The notes: generated from the letters alone by a model not told the origin. Shown: positions 45,029 through 56,492, numbered from the stretch's first letter. The stretch is DNA of 64,000 bases from Paenibacillus sp. GP183 (GCF_900104695.1 NZ_FNSW01000001.1:3342001-3406000); one strand, 5' to 3'. A program made the numbers and translations.

Positions 45029-45289
45029 ATGATGGGATTCATTATTACAGTGATCATGGCGATTATTATCGGCTGGATTGGGGATGCGCTCGTTAGAAGC
45101 GATATGCCGGGCGGAATTATCGGATCGATTATTGCAGGTTTTGTAGGAGCATGGTTAGGTCATTTCCTGCTTGGAACCTGGGGTCCAGTTATCGGTGGAT
45201 TCGCGGTCATTCCAGCTATTATCGGTGCAGCCTTGTTCGTATTCCTGCTTGGTCTTGTGTTCAGAGGTATGCGCAGCAGCCGAGTTTAA
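45029..45289 (+). CDS. GlsB/YeaQ/YmgE family stress membrane protein
   Basis: 86 residues from the ATG at 45029 (AAGGAGCG upstream). Three membrane segments with the family Gly-rich pattern GWIGDALVRSDMPGGIIGSIIAGFVGAWLGHFLLG. Formerly called transglycosylase-associated; the true role is unknown. Followed by a branched terminator-like structure. Confidence 0.88.
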   Translation: MMGFIITVIMAIIIGWIGDALVRSDMPGGIIGSIIAGFVGAWLGHFLLGTWGPVIGGFAVIPAIIGAALFVFLLGLVFRGMRSSRV

Positions 45290-45311
45290 TTCCTGATTTA
45301 ACCAAAACGGC

Positions 45312-45399
45312 AAGAGGCCGATTGCAACCATCCTTGATGGTGCTCTCGACAGAGACCGGTTGGCAACCATTCTGGTTGGTGCAGTCGGTCTTTTATTTT
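45312..45399 (+). terminator. Multi-branched terminator-like RNA structure
   Basis: The outer stem AAGAGGCCGATTGC pairs with GCAGTCGGTCTTT and encloses three small hairpins (ACCATC-GATGGT, CTCT-AGAG, CAACCATT-GGTTG), followed by TTATTTT. The two long hairpins are related in sequence, as if one half had been duplicated. Confidence 0.55.
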
Positions 45400-45413
45400 G
45401 TACAAGGTTACCT

Positions 45414-46991
45414 TTAAGTAAAGTATCGGGACAAATCATTCAAATAGCTGCTAGGATGCAGAAAAGGATATTTAAAAAATGCCGAAGCATCCGTAATTTT
45501 CTCGGAAACCTGCAGGTCATAGCTTATCATGGCTTTGATTTTTTCGGCGAATGGTTTGCTTTTGACCAATACTACGGCTTCGAAATCATGCAATGCACTC
45601 CGCATATTCAAATTATAGGAGCCATGCAGCACGCAATGGGCTCGTTTATCATAGGTGATCTTCCAATGCGAAAACCGTCCCGTCTGACTGTAATCAAAGA
45701 ATGCAACTCCATTTTTGCTGGGATTATACATTCCGCTGCGCACTGCAGCTTTGTTCGTCAAATGGTCGTTGACCTCTAATGAATTGCATAGCGTAAGTCG
45801 ACTTGCCGATTCCTTGTCCAGACTTTGAATCGATTTCCAGAAGTCTTCATCAATCAAGTACGGATTTACAATGATAGTTTCATCCTCTGTATAAGTCACC
45901 AGATCAAGAAAATACTGCTTGATCATATTCACTGGATTGCCTGGGAAGCTCGCCAGAAGTGAACATTGCTCCTCACCAAATTGGCGGTCCATCGGCGGGT
46001 AATGAAAGTGGTCGTCCGGATCAAAAAAGTCCCCGCCGAGTACGAGCCATTGGGCTTGAAAAAGCCGATTGAGCGGCAGAGCAAATTCGCCCCTAATCCG
46101 AAAGCATCCGTCATGCCACTGCTCATCTTCGCGAGGAATACCCAGCGTTCTGCCATCAATTTGCTGTCCCTCTGATGCTGCAAGTGGTGTCTCATAAGTA
46201 TACTGGTCACCAATATTCAGACTGCCGATGATCGAGGTTACCCCATCGATAACAATGAATTTGCGATGGTTGACAATATTCAGATCGGAACTAATTCCTT
46301 CCTGGACCAAGTCCTGAAGATACAAGATTCCATCCTCCGCTCCTTGTCTCTTCAGCTGTTCCCGTTTCCGGGTCCAATCCAGTTTATTGTAGCAATTATC
46401 AAAACAATCCAGCACTTTACCGCCTGCAGCCTCCAGCTTGTCCGCCAAGAATTTAAAATCACCGACTTCCGGCTTCTTTCCATACCCCAATTTGGTAATC
46501 CCGTAATCGACCATAACCCTGACGATAACGCCTCTGGCGAGAGCATCCAAAAACGCATCCATAACCAGGTTCCCCGACCTATCGTTAAAAAAGAGCATCA
46601 TCGTGAAGTGTATGTATTGCTTTGCATGTTTGATTTCTTCCAAAATCACTTTTAAATTAGAAGGTCCGTTCACATAAGCATCCACCTGATTGCCCCATGT
46701 TGTTTTCGGTGTGAGCACCTTCAATTTCTCCACATTTAATTGCGCAAGCAGCGGCACCAATGCTGAAACCAGCTCCTGGCTGTTTCCCGGCAATGGCTCA
46801 AGTTCTTCCATGGAGGTAAAACAACCTCCAAGCTCTTGCCGGTAGCGGCTAAATACTTCCACCGATCCCATTAATGCCGCGATGCTTCTGATCGTTTGTT
46901 CATCTTCAGTCAAGACCTCAAGCGGCCCTCTGGAGCTGTAATAATTGAAAAAATCTATGATGACTTGTTGTTTTTCCTGACTCCACTCCAT
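45414..46991 (-). CDS. Phospholipase D-like / cardiolipin synthase-like protein
   Basis: 525 residues. The first HKD motif is intact (NHRKFIVIDG, with GSLNIGD after it, ~245-262). The second is altered: SHWKITYDKRAH has HxK but only three residues before Asp, followed by GSYNLNMRS. PLD-family phosphatidyltransferases need both histidines, which are present. No membrane helices are seen at the N-terminus, unlike typical Cls. GGGAGG precedes the ATG, 21 nt after the AI-2E transporter gene, so they form an operon. Confidence 0.8.
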   Translation of the reverse strand: MEWSQEKQQVIIDFFNYYSSRGPLEVLTEDEQTIRSIAALMGSVEVFSRYRQELGGCFTSMEELEPLPGNSQELVSALVPLLAQLNVEKLKVLTPKTTWGNQVDAYVNGPSNLKVILEEIKHAKQYIHFTMMLFFNDRSGNLVMDAFLDALARGVIVRVMVDYGITKLGYGKKPEVGDFKFLADKLEAAGGKVLDCFDNCYNKLDWTRKREQLKRQGAEDGILYLQDLVQEGISSDLNIVNHRKFIVIDGVTSIIGSLNIGDQYTYETPLAASEGQQIDGRTLGIPREDEQWHDGCFRIRGEFALPLNRLFQAQWLVLGGDFFDPDDHFHYPPMDRQFGEEQCSLLASFPGNPVNMIKQYFLDLVTYTEDETIIVNPYLIDEDFWKSIQSLDKESASRLTLCNSLEVNDHLTNKAAVRSGMYNPSKNGVAFFDYSQTGRFSHWKITYDKRAHCVLHGSYNLNMRSALHDFEAVVLVKSKPFAEKIKAMISYDLQVSEKITDASAFFKYPFLHPSSYLNDLSRYFT

Positions 46992-47012
46992 AGGTAATTT
47001 TCCTCCCGATCA

Positions 47013-48098
47013 CTATTCGATGAACTCTTCCATTTTTTCCGCAAAGAATAATTTGTACGCGTGCACGATCAAGATTTTTACAATCATATAGGCCGGGATC
47101 GCCAGAATCACGCCCAAAATCCCTGCGATATCTCCTGCAACAAGCAGAAGAACAATAGTCGTCATCGGATGGATATCCATTCGATTCCCATAAATATAGG
47201 GAGCTAGCACATTGCTTTCAAGTTGTTGGGCAAGGATCACCACAATCAGCGACCAAAGCACCATAGTCGGGGAGATGATAAAAGCTACAATGAGTACCGG
47301 AATGGCACCCAGGATCGGACCGATATACGGAATTATATTCAAAATAAAAGAGACTAAGGCCAGCAGTAAAGGATAAGGCAGACCTATGATTAAAAAGCCG
47401 ATATACATCATCACTGCCAATAAACTGGTAATAATGACCCGCCCGACAATAAAACCGCTTAGAGCCGAATCCATTTCAAGGATCATTTCTTTCCCAATTT
47501 TTTGATAGCGTTTTGGGATGATATGCATTATCGAGGCAGGAATATGATCGCTTTCTTTTAACATGTAATAAAGCAGGATGGGGGCCGTACCGATGACAAT
47601 GAAAAAATTGGTTATTGCGGATACGAAATTCACGAAATAGTTGGACGCGGTGTTGAGACCTCTATTTAAATAGTCGGACAATCTCGCCGATAGATCCGCC
47701 TCGTTGCTGACCACCATGGAGATCAGACGATTTTGCAGCATGACCTTGATTTGTCCCTGAAAATCCTGAATCAGCTTTGGCGCGCTTGCGATAAAATTGG
47801 TTATCTGCGTCTGCAGCACTGGCCATCCCACAACAAAAAATAGCATGAATAAGGCGGCTAAAAACAAGTAGATTATGAGAATCGCACTAACTTTGTTCAC
47901 TTTTCGAGCTAGCAGATAATTCATGACCGGCCTCAGCAGATAATAAAAAAAACCGGCCAGCATAAAGGGCACGATCAATACATTAAATAGCGCGAATAAG
48001 GGTTTGAAGATGAAATTAATCTTGGATGTCAGGAAGATAATCAAGAGCAGCATGATGATGCCCAGGCATACTTTAAAAAACCGGCTTTGCGGAATCAT
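47013..48098 (-). CDS. AI-2E family transporter
   Basis: 361 residues from the ATG at 48098 (AGGGGG upstream). About eight membrane segments with the family phrases NIIPYIGPILGAIPV and VLAQQLESNVLAPYIYG. Homologues include putative autoinducer exporters and Na+/H+ antiporters; the substrate here cannot be assigned. Confidence 0.85.
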   Translation of the reverse strand: MIPQSRFFKVCLGIIMLLLIIFLTSKINFIFKPLFALFNVLIVPFMLAGFFYYLLRPVMNYLLARKVNKVSAILIIYLFLAALFMLFFVVGWPVLQTQITNFIASAPKLIQDFQGQIKVMLQNRLISMVVSNEADLSARLSDYLNRGLNTASNYFVNFVSAITNFFIVIGTAPILLYYMLKESDHIPASIMHIIPKRYQKIGKEMILEMDSALSGFIVGRVIITSLLAVMMYIGFLIIGLPYPLLLALVSFILNIIPYIGPILGAIPVLIVAFIISPTMVLWSLIVVILAQQLESNVLAPYIYGNRMDIHPMTTIVLLLVAGDIAGILGVILAIPAYMIVKILIVHAYKLFFAEKMEEFIE

Positions 48099-48231
48099 AC
48101 ATATCCCCCTAGACATAGCTATGGATGTAAATAACCTACATGACCTTCAGGTGAATCACTTTGAAAGCAATTTTATGCGATTTCCCCCACTAGGAAGTTA
48201 TTTCCATTTGACTGTTAACCTAATCAAAAGC

Positions 48232-48259
48232 AAAAAAAAGGAGCCGCGAGGACTCCTTC
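48232..48259 (-). terminator. Terminator of glnS
   Basis: Minus-strand AAGGAG-N9-CTCCTT followed by eight T. Confidence 0.8.
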
Positions 48260-48294
48260 TTCGGATTGAAATTATGGAAAGCAATGAGATTGCA

Positions 48295-49947
48295 TTAAAC
48301 TTCAAATGAGCTTTTCAAAGAGACGATCAAATTAAACACCGGACTTCCCTCTGCCGAATACTTGGAATCTACATTGAAGTAGCCATGGCGGAAAAACTGG
48401 AATTTGTCCTGCGCCTTGACCTGCTTCATGTTATTCTCCACGTAGCCATGCAGAATTTCCAGCGAATTCGGATTCAGATGCTCGAGGAAGGATGCTCCGT
48501 CCTCATCATTTTCATCCAGGATGAGCGGCTCATACAGCCGGAAAACGGCGGGTACAGCCTGCTTCGCTTCGACCCAGTGAATGGTTCCCTTCACCTTACG
48601 GCCGGTAAATCCGCTGCCGCTCTTAGTCTCGGGATCATAGGTGCAGTGCAGCTCAACGACATTGCCTTCCTCGTCCTTGATGAATTCATTGCATGTAATG
48701 AAATAGGCGTTTTTGAGCCGCACTTCATTGCCGGGGAAAAGCCGAAAATATTTGTTCGGCGGATTTTCCATGAAGTCGTCCTGCTCGATATAAATCTCAC
48801 GGGAGAATGGGATTTGGCGGCTGCCCATCTCCGGATTCTCTGAATTATTCTCCGCTTCAAGCATCTCCACCTGACCCTCCGGGTAGTTGGTGATGACGAC
48901 CTTAAGCGGTTTGAGCACCGCCATCGTCCGCGGCGCCTTCTCCTTCAGGTCCTCGCGAATGAAATGCTCCAGCATTCTCGCGTCCACGATACCGTAGCCC
49001 TTGGAGACGCCGGTTTCCCGCACAAAATTGCGGATCGCTTCAGGTGTGTAGCCTTTGCGGCGCAGGCCCGAGATGGTGGGCATCCGCGGATCGTCCCACC
49101 CGTCCACGACCTGCTCGTCGACGAGCAGCTTGAGCTTTCTTTTGCTCATTACAGTATTCGTGATGTTCAAGCGGTTGAACTCATATTGTCTGGGCACGTT
49201 TTCCATTTCACACTCGCGAACAACCCAATCGTAGAAGGGCCGTTGATCTTCAAATTCCAACGTACAAATCGAGTGCGTAATGCCTTCTATGGCGTCCTCG
49301 AGCGGATGGGCGTAAGCATACATCGGATAGATGCACCAGGTATCCCCTGTATTATGATGATGGGCATGAACCACTCTGTAAATAACCGGATCACGCAGAT
49401 TCACATTGGGTGAAGCCATATCGATCTTGGCGCGCAGCACCTTTTCTCCGTCCTTAAATTCGCCTTGACGCATACTGTCAAACAAATCGAGGTTCTCCTC
49501 TATAGTGCGCGTTCGGTATGGACTGTCTTTACCCGGCTCAGTCAACGTTCCGCGAGATTCACGGATTTGATCGGCTGATAAATCATCTACATAAGCAAGC
49601 CCTTTTCGAATCAAAATAACAGCACGCTTGTACATTTCATCAAAATAGTCCGAAGCAAAAAACAAGCCGTCCCATTGAAAGCCTAACCAAGCTACATCCT
49701 GCTTGATCGATTCTACGTATTCGATGTCTTCCTTGACCGGATTCGTATCGTCAAATCGGAGATGCGCATGTCCTTTGAATTCACTCGCCAGTTCGAAATT
49801 CAAACAAATCGATTTGGCATGCCCGATGTGCAGGTACCCGTTAGGCTCGGGCGGGAATCTGGTCACAACCTTTTGAACTTTGCCAGATTGTAAATCTTCA
49901 ATTACAATGTTTTTAATGAAGTTAGATGGTGCAGCTTTGGTTTCCAT
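48295..49947 (-). CDS. glnS: Glutamine--tRNA ligase
   Basis: 550 residues. HIGH motif HIGHAKS (~residue 40), RFDDTNP, KMSKS-like VMSKRKL (~265), and the C-terminal beta-barrel anticodon-binding region. Charges tRNA-Gln directly. GlnRS is uncommon in Firmicutes, which mostly use GatCAB transamidation, but known in Paenibacillus. I start at 49947 ([10 protein letters not shown]) because it fits the family N-terminus; the only purine-rich site (AAAGG) is 16-17 nt away, so the start is not certain. Confidence 0.93.
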   Translation of the reverse strand: METKAAPSNFIKNIVIEDLQSGKVQKVVTRFPPEPNGYLHIGHAKSICLNFELASEFKGHAHLRFDDTNPVKEDIEYVESIKQDVAWLGFQWDGLFFASDYFDEMYKRAVILIRKGLAYVDDLSADQIRESRGTLTEPGKDSPYRTRTIEENLDLFDSMRQGEFKDGEKVLRAKIDMASPNVNLRDPVIYRVVHAHHHNTGDTWCIYPMYAYAHPLEDAIEGITHSICTLEFEDQRPFYDWVVRECEMENVPRQYEFNRLNITNTVMSKRKLKLLVDEQVVDGWDDPRMPTISGLRRKGYTPEAIRNFVRETGVSKGYGIVDARMLEHFIREDLKEKAPRTMAVLKPLKVVITNYPEGQVEMLEAENNSENPEMGSRQIPFSREIYIEQDDFMENPPNKYFRLFPGNEVRLKNAYFITCNEFIKDEEGNVVELHCTYDPETKSGSGFTGRKVKGTIHWVEAKQAVPAVFRLYEPLILDENDEDGASFLEHLNPNSLEILHGYVENNMKQVKAQDKFQFFRHGYFNVDSKYSAEGSPVFNLIVSLKSSFEV

Positions 49948-50035
49948 AGGCGCCGGACCCAACCTTTCTCTCTCGATGTGAATAATACTCTCTATCATAC
50001 ACTAAATTTGATTCAAATATAAAGGAGATATCCCG

Positions 50036-51268
50036 ATGAGCCGCTTCGAACAAAACCTTGAGAAATATGCAGAGCTTGCTGTAAAAGTAGGCCTGAATGT
50101 GCAAGACGGTCAAACTCTTGTAATTATGACGCCGGTTTCCTGTGCGGCTTTTGCCCGTAAAGTCAGTTTAAAGGCTTACGAAGCAGGCGCCAAAAACGTG
50201 ATCCTCGATTGGGAGGACGATGAAGCCAAAGCCATTCGCCTGCGCTATGCTCCCGAAGAAGCATTGAACGAATACCCGATGAAATGGAAAGCGGACGGTT
50301 TTGAAGAGCTTGCTCGCGAAGGTGCGGCCTTCATTCAAATAGTAGCACCGAATACAGAGATCCTGAAGGGTATCGACCCGGAGCGCATTGGCAAATCGAA
50401 CAAAGCCGCGGCCCTAGCCCGGAACGGATTTCTCAATTACCTCCGAAATAATAAAATCAATTGGAACATTGTGGCTGTCCCCACTCCGGAATGGTCCGCC
50501 CAGATTTTTCCCGGGCTGGATGAGGAAACGAGAATGGCTAAGCTGTGGGAGCAGATTTTCAAGCTGACCCGAGTTGACGCGGAAGATCCGGTTGAGGCCT
50601 GGCAGCAGCATATCGATACTCTGGTGCACAAGATGAATTACCTGAATGAGAAACGGTATGTAAAGCTGCATTACCGCGCTCCCGGTACAGATTTAACCAT
50701 CGAACTGCCGAAAAAGCATCAGTGGGTCAGCGCGGGAAGCACAGCCGATAACGGCGTCTTCTATGTGCCAAACCTTCCGACTGAGGAAGTATTTACAATG
50801 CCGCATAAAACAGGCGTGAACGGTACTGTAAGAAGCACCAAGCCGTTAAGCTACAACGGCTCTTTAATTGATGGCTTCAGCTTCACCTTTGAGAATGGGA
50901 AAATTATAAAAGCCACGGCCGAGCAAGGCGAAGATATTCTGGACAAGCTGCTGGACATGGATGAAGGCGCACGATACCTGGGTGAGGTAGCGCTTGTGCC
51001 TAACGATTCGCCGATTTCCAACTCCAATCTGATTTACTACAATACCCTGTTCGATGAAAATGCATCCTGTCATCTAGCCATTGGCAATGCCTATCCCTTT
51101 ACCTTGGAAGGCGGAACGTCCTTGAGCAAGGAAGAGTTGGAAGCGCAGGGCAGTAATTCCAGTATCACTCATGTTGACTTCATGATAGGCTCGGCCGAGC
51201 TGGATATCGACGGCATCACCGAGGATGGAACCCGTGAGCCACTGTTCCGCAATGGGAATTGGGTATAA
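50036..51268 (+). CDS. M29-family metallo-aminopeptidase
   Basis: 410 residues. Matches AmpS/aminopeptidase T: an N-terminal Rossmann-like part (LAVKVGLNVQDGQTLVI) and a metal-binding C-terminal half with GGVFYVPNLPTEEVFTMP-like core, HLAIGNAYP and THVDFMIGS. Removes N-terminal residues from peptides in the cytosol. AAAGGAG precedes the ATG; divergent from glnS. Confidence 0.9.
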   Translation: MSRFEQNLEKYAELAVKVGLNVQDGQTLVIMTPVSCAAFARKVSLKAYEAGAKNVILDWEDDEAKAIRLRYAPEEALNEYPMKWKADGFEELAREGAAFIQIVAPNTEILKGIDPERIGKSNKAAALARNGFLNYLRNNKINWNIVAVPTPEWSAQIFPGLDEETRMAKLWEQIFKLTRVDAEDPVEAWQQHIDTLVHKMNYLNEKRYVKLHYRAPGTDLTIELPKKHQWVSAGSTADNGVFYVPNLPTEEVFTMPHKTGVNGTVRSTKPLSYNGSLIDGFSFTFENGKIIKATAEQGEDILDKLLDMDEGARYLGEVALVPNDSPISNSNLIYYNTLFDENASCHLAIGNAYPFTLEGGTSLSKEELEAQGSNSSITHVDFMIGSAELDIDGITEDGTREPLFRNGNWV

Positions 51269-51289
51269 GGCGGGAAAACCAGTGAGACA

Positions 51290-51335
51290 AGGAAGGAACC
51301 CTCCAAATGCTGTCGGCGGGCTCCTTCCTCTTTTC
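51290..51335 (+). terminator. Terminator of the aminopeptidase gene
   Basis: AAGGAAGGA-CCC pairs with GGG-TCCTTCCT, then CTTTTC. The convergent small gene ends within a few bases. Confidence 0.7.
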
Positions 51336-51338
51336 GGT

Positions 51339-51554
51339 TTATCTTTTTTTCATCTCGAAAAATTCACAGAGCTTTCTAGAATAATAGGTAAGCTCACTGA
51401 CACCGGCCAGGATCACGATGCTGGCTTCATCAAAACGGGTAACAATCCCACCCGAACCCACGACATGATCGTCTTGAAAAACACGAATTCGCACCTCGCG
51501 TTCCATGGCTTCTTTGAAATCCTGATCGGTGACCAACCTGTTGTTCTGTGCCAT
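51339..51554 (-). CDS. Small conserved-looking protein, unknown
   Basis: 71 residues with a strong AAAGGAG site. Central beta-strand pattern VRIRVFQDDHVVGSGGIVTRFDEASIVI suggests a small SH3- or Sm-like barrel; ends with FFEMKKR. No membrane segment or Cys pair. I do not recognise the family. Confidence 0.65.
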   Translation of the reverse strand: MAQNNRLVTDQDFKEAMEREVRIRVFQDDHVVGSGGIVTRFDEASIVILAGVSELTYYSRKLCEFFEMKKR

Positions 51555-51643
51555 GTTCGGTCTCCTTTATATGATTATTCATTTCATTATACATATAAAT
51601 GTTGGTTGCCAATATAACTCTCATCTGTATGTTTTACAATTAC

Positions 51644-53323
51644 TCACTCATGATCACTAGCCGCCTCCAGTGGAGTCACAGCATAGTGCAATTGAAGATC
51701 CAAATCATCGGTGAAGCTGCGAGTCTGCTCTTCCGTCCATTGGAACATATCAGCCATATAGGCGATGACCGCATCCTTCGATTGCCGCACCCAGGAGATG
51801 TTGAAGAAGAGTCCTCCCGTGCGCCGAATGAAGAAATCCACCGGCTTCACCGTCATTTCCTGCTCGATTGAATAGATGAGAGCCGCATACAGAGGAGCGG
51901 ACAGACCCGCTGCCTCCGCATCAGAGCGATGTCGCTCGAGCAGCGCGAATACCGCCTCTACGTTGGAGCCGTATCGGCGAATCAGCGGCTCCGCCTCTTT
52001 GTCGGACAAGCCGAGGCGCCCAGCCTCCGCTAGTTTGTCGCGGACAAAGTGCGGCCACTGGGCCGAGCCGCCCATGTCCCCGCCGGAGATCGGCAGATGC
52101 TTCGTGCCGCTCGCCGGAATTGATGAATGGCCCGACTGCATCAGCATGTCGGCCACTTGATTCACGACCGTTTCCGCCATTTTGCGGTAGCCGGTCAGCT
52201 TGCCGCCGGCAATCGAGATGAGGCCGGAGGCGGAAACGAAAATCTCGTCCTTGCGCGAGATTTCCGAAGGATCTCGGCCTTCTTGGTGAATCAGCGGACG
52301 CAATCCGGTCCAGCTGGACTCTACATCCGCTTCCGTCAGCAGCAGGCTCGGGAACATGTCATTGGCGACATGCAGCAGATAAGCACGGTCCTTCTCGGTC
52401 ATGCGCGGATTCACAATGTCGCCGTTATAGTTGGTGTCCGTAGTCCCCAAATACGTTTTTCCTTCGCGGGGAATCGCAAAGACCATCCGCTTATCCGGTG
52501 TATCAAAGTAGCTCGCCTGATGGAGAGGAAACCGCCGCTGATCAAAAACCAGATGAACACCCTTGGTCAAATGAAGTGTCTTGCCCTGTCTGGACTTGTC
52601 TTTCTCCCGCAGCGTGTCCACCCAAGGACCTGCCGCATTGATGATTTTGGCAGCACGAATCGAATAGACGCTTCCATCGATTTGATCAACGGCTCGAACT
52701 CCGGCAACAACGCCATCTTCATAGATCAATTCCTCGGCCTTCACATAATTGACGGCTTTAGCTCCGAAAGAAACCGCTTTTTTCATCACTTCTATAGTAA
52801 GCCTGGCGTCGTCCGTGCGATATTCCACATAATGACCGCCGCCTTTGAGTCCATTCTTTTTGAGCAAAGGTATGCGCCTGAGCGTCTCCTCAGTAGAGAA
52901 CATTTGGCGCCTTTCGCTTCTTTTCACCCCGGCTAGAAAGTCGTACACCCGCAGCGCCAAAGAAGTTGTCAGCTTACCGAAGGTGCCTCCCTCATAAAAG
53001 GGCAGCAGCATCCACTCCGGCGTAGTGACATGCGGGCCGTTTTCAAATACAATGGCGCGTTCCTTGCCAACCTCCGCTACCATCTTCACTTCAAGCTGCT
53101 TCAGATAACGCAATCCGCCATGAACGAGCTTCGTTGACCGACTGGAAGTTCCGGCCGCAAAGTCCTGCATCTCCACCAACGCTGTGCGTATCCCTCGGCT
53201 TTGGGCATCAAGAGCGATGCCTGCCCCGGTAATCCCGCCTCCGATGACGAGTAAATCGTACGTTTGGCCATTCATTTCCTGTAAGATCTCTTTTCTGTCC
53301 AATCCCGAAAACAAAGCTTCCAT
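51644..53323 (-). CDS. glpD: Aerobic glycerol-3-phosphate dehydrogenase
   Basis: 559 residues. FAD-binding Rossmann motif VIGGGITGAGIALDA (~26-40), RSTKLVHGGLRYL, and the C-terminal catalytic and cap regions typical of GlpD. Oxidises glycerol-3-phosphate to dihydroxyacetone phosphate and feeds electrons to quinone at the membrane. Third gene after glpP and glpK. A terminator-bearing leader with the motif shared with glpP lies before it, indicating GlpP antitermination. GGGAGG precedes the ATG. Confidence 0.94.
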   Translation of the reverse strand: MEALFSGLDRKEILQEMNGQTYDLLVIGGGITGAGIALDAQSRGIRTALVEMQDFAAGTSSRSTKLVHGGLRYLKQLEVKMVAEVGKERAIVFENGPHVTTPEWMLLPFYEGGTFGKLTTSLALRVYDFLAGVKRSERRQMFSTEETLRRIPLLKKNGLKGGGHYVEYRTDDARLTIEVMKKAVSFGAKAVNYVKAEELIYEDGVVAGVRAVDQIDGSVYSIRAAKIINAAGPWVDTLREKDKSRQGKTLHLTKGVHLVFDQRRFPLHQASYFDTPDKRMVFAIPREGKTYLGTTDTNYNGDIVNPRMTEKDRAYLLHVANDMFPSLLLTEADVESSWTGLRPLIHQEGRDPSEISRKDEIFVSASGLISIAGGKLTGYRKMAETVVNQVADMLMQSGHSSIPASGTKHLPISGGDMGGSAQWPHFVRDKLAEAGRLGLSDKEAEPLIRRYGSNVEAVFALLERHRSDAEAAGLSAPLYAALIYSIEQEMTVKPVDFFIRRTGGLFFNISWVRQSKDAVIAYMADMFQWTEEQTRSFTDDLDLQLHYAVTPLEAASDHE

Positions 53324-53350
53324 AAGTATTCTTATCCTCCCTGTATATGC

Positions 53351-53416
53351 AAAAAAACCACGTACATGCCCAGCTCGCTCACACGAACAGGCAGTAGTGG
53401 TTTCTCCGATTCTCCA
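53351..53416 (-). promoter_or_regulatory. glpD leader: GlpP-type antitermination site
   Basis: On the minus strand TGGAGAATCGGAGA (complement of 53403-53416) is followed at once by a terminator (AACCAC-TGCC / GGGCA-GTGGTT, then TTTTT). The motif overlaps the stem by one to two bases, so a protein bound there could prevent hairpin formation. Confidence 0.65.
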
Positions 53417-53457
53417 ACCGATGTATTAACTTATCCGTATCATACCACAAAGCCGCT

Positions 53458-54966
<1,509 letters not shown>

Positions 54967-54986
54967 TTACAAGTTCGAACTTAGAT

Positions 54987-55547
54987 TTACTTAACGGCAA
55001 AATGATCCCATAACTCCTTATTGGAAGTCGTTACAGCTGTTGCTCCAGCTTCAAGCGCAAGCTCAACTTCACTGACCGAACGAATCAAGCCTCCTGCGAA
55101 AATAGGAATTCCCGAGCGTTCCCTGACTTCTTTGATGATATGCGGCATTATCCCGGGCAGCACCTCAATATAATCCGGCCTGGTGCGCTCCAGCAGCGTA
55201 TAGCTCTTCTCCAAAGCGCTTGAATCCAGCAAAAAGAGGCGCTGGATGGCCAATAGGCCGTTCTGCTTCGTCTTGGTGATAACGCCAGCCCGCGTGGAAA
55301 TGAGTCCCGCCGGCCTAACCTGTTGGCACAGATACTCCGTTGCATACTCGTCATTTTTGAGCCCCTCCACTAGATCCACATGCAGCAGAATCTTTTTGTC
55401 GTTCGCCTTGGCGAGATCGACGATGCTGCGCAGCTGGCCTATGTGGCTGTCGAGCAGCACGATGTAAGTGAATGCAGAATCCAGCAGCTTCTCGAGATCC
55501 TTCATTTTACGGATCGCTGGCAAAATACTTTGATTATGAAATGACAT
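54987..55547 (-). CDS. glpP: Glycerol-3-phosphate-responsive antiterminator
   Basis: 186 residues from the ATG at 55547 (TTGGAG upstream). TIM-barrel-like GlpP family: FTYIVLLDSHIGQL, LLHVDLVEGLKNDEYATEYL, RPDYIEVLPGIMPHII and PIFAGGLIRSVSEVELALEAGATAVTTSN. Binds glycerol-3-phosphate and leader mRNA to allow read-through. It is first in the operon and its own leader has a terminator, so it probably controls itself. Confidence 0.92.
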   Translation of the reverse strand: MSFHNQSILPAIRKMKDLEKLLDSAFTYIVLLDSHIGQLRSIVDLAKANDKKILLHVDLVEGLKNDEYATEYLCQQVRPAGLISTRAGVITKTKQNGLLAIQRLFLLDSSALEKSYTLLERTRPDYIEVLPGIMPHIIKEVRERSGIPIFAGGLIRSVSEVELALEAGATAVTTSNKELWDHFAVK

Positions 55548-55575
55548 GTATTCGGCTCCAATCCACGAGAGAGGG

Positions 55576-55647
55576 GTAAAAATAAAAAACACATAACTTG
55601 CTTCATCCAATATAGATAAGCAACCTATGTGAATCTCCCGTTCTCCA
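55576..55647 (-). promoter_or_regulatory. glpP leader: antitermination site
   Basis: TGGAGAACGGGAGA (complement of 55634-55647) precedes a terminator ACATA-TTGCTT / AAGCAA-TATGT followed by TTTTTTATTTTT. The 14-nt motif differs from that of the glpD leader at only two positions. Confidence 0.65.
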
Positions 55648-55670
55648 TCACATTCTATGAACTTGGTTTT

Positions 55671-55700
55671 ATTGTAATTGCAGAGCCTGCGCAGTGTCAA
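55671..55700 (-). promoter_or_regulatory. Promoter of the glpPKD operon
   Basis: TTGACA (55695-55700), 18 bp, TACAAT (55671-55676) on the minus strand; close to consensus. Confidence 0.7.
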
Positions 55701-55814
55701 TCTTTCTACTTGTAGCCTTTGGACAAGCTTGCAGGTAAAATATAGGTATCATCGAGGTGAGCGAAAATTTGCTGCACATCAAAGGCGGCATGATGTAGAA
55801 GTTGGAGGAAGAAG

Positions 55815-56492
55815 ATGACAAATTCCATTCATTTGACTATGCAGGATGAAGCCATTCACAAGCTTTGCCAGGCTGACCCCCGGATGGGGATGCTGATCCA
55901 GCTTGTCGGCGATGTGTCCGTTCAACTTTGGTCCGATCCATTTCACTCCCTAGCGATGTCCATCATTGGACAGCAGCTCTCCGCGAAGGCCGCGAACACG
56001 ATCAAGAGCCGAGTGAAGCTGCTGGCTCCTGAATTTACGCCTGAGCTTGTGAGGCAGATTGATGTGGAGCTTTTTCGCCAGGCAGGAGTGTCTTATGCCA
56101 AAATCTCTTACATCCACGACTTATGCGATAAAATTATCGCTGAGGACGTAAGCTTCGCTGCCCTGGATGAGCTGGATCAGGATGAACTGGTCAAGCACTT
56201 GACAAGGATCAAAGGCATCGGTAAATGGACGGCGGAAATGTTTTTGATTTTCTCGCTGGGCAAGCCGGATGTGCTTTCACTCGGGGATGCGGGGCTGCAA
56301 AGAGCCGCCAGGTGGCTTCATGAATTGGAAGAGCTAAAGGACGGCAATTATTTGGGTCAGGTTTCCCCGCTCTGGTCGCCTTACCGCAGCTATGCCTCAC
56401 TTTACTTATGGGAAGCGATCGATCTGGGTTTTGTAGACTCGGGGCTTACACTTGAGCAATGCGTGGAAAATAAAACACAGGAGCCCAGCTAG
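55815..56492 (+). CDS. DNA-3-methyladenine glycosylase II-like (HhH-GPD)
   Basis: 225 residues. Helix-hairpin-helix LTRIKGIGKWTAEMFLIFSLGKPDVLSLGDAGL (~130-165) with the catalytic Asp near its end; N-terminal ILQQLSAKAA-type motif is IIGQQLSAKAAN. Excises alkylated bases. TTGGAGG precedes the ATG. Convergent with a TetR gene; the stop codons overlap by about four bases. Confidence 0.88.
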   Translation: MTNSIHLTMQDEAIHKLCQADPRMGMLIQLVGDVSVQLWSDPFHSLAMSIIGQQLSAKAANTIKSRVKLLAPEFTPELVRQIDVELFRQAGVSYAKISYIHDLCDKIIAEDVSFAALDELDQDELVKHLTRIKGIGKWTAEMFLIFSLGKPDVLSLGDAGLQRAARWLHELEELKDGNYLGQVSPLWSPYRSYASLYLWEAIDLGFVDSGLTLEQCVENKTQEPS

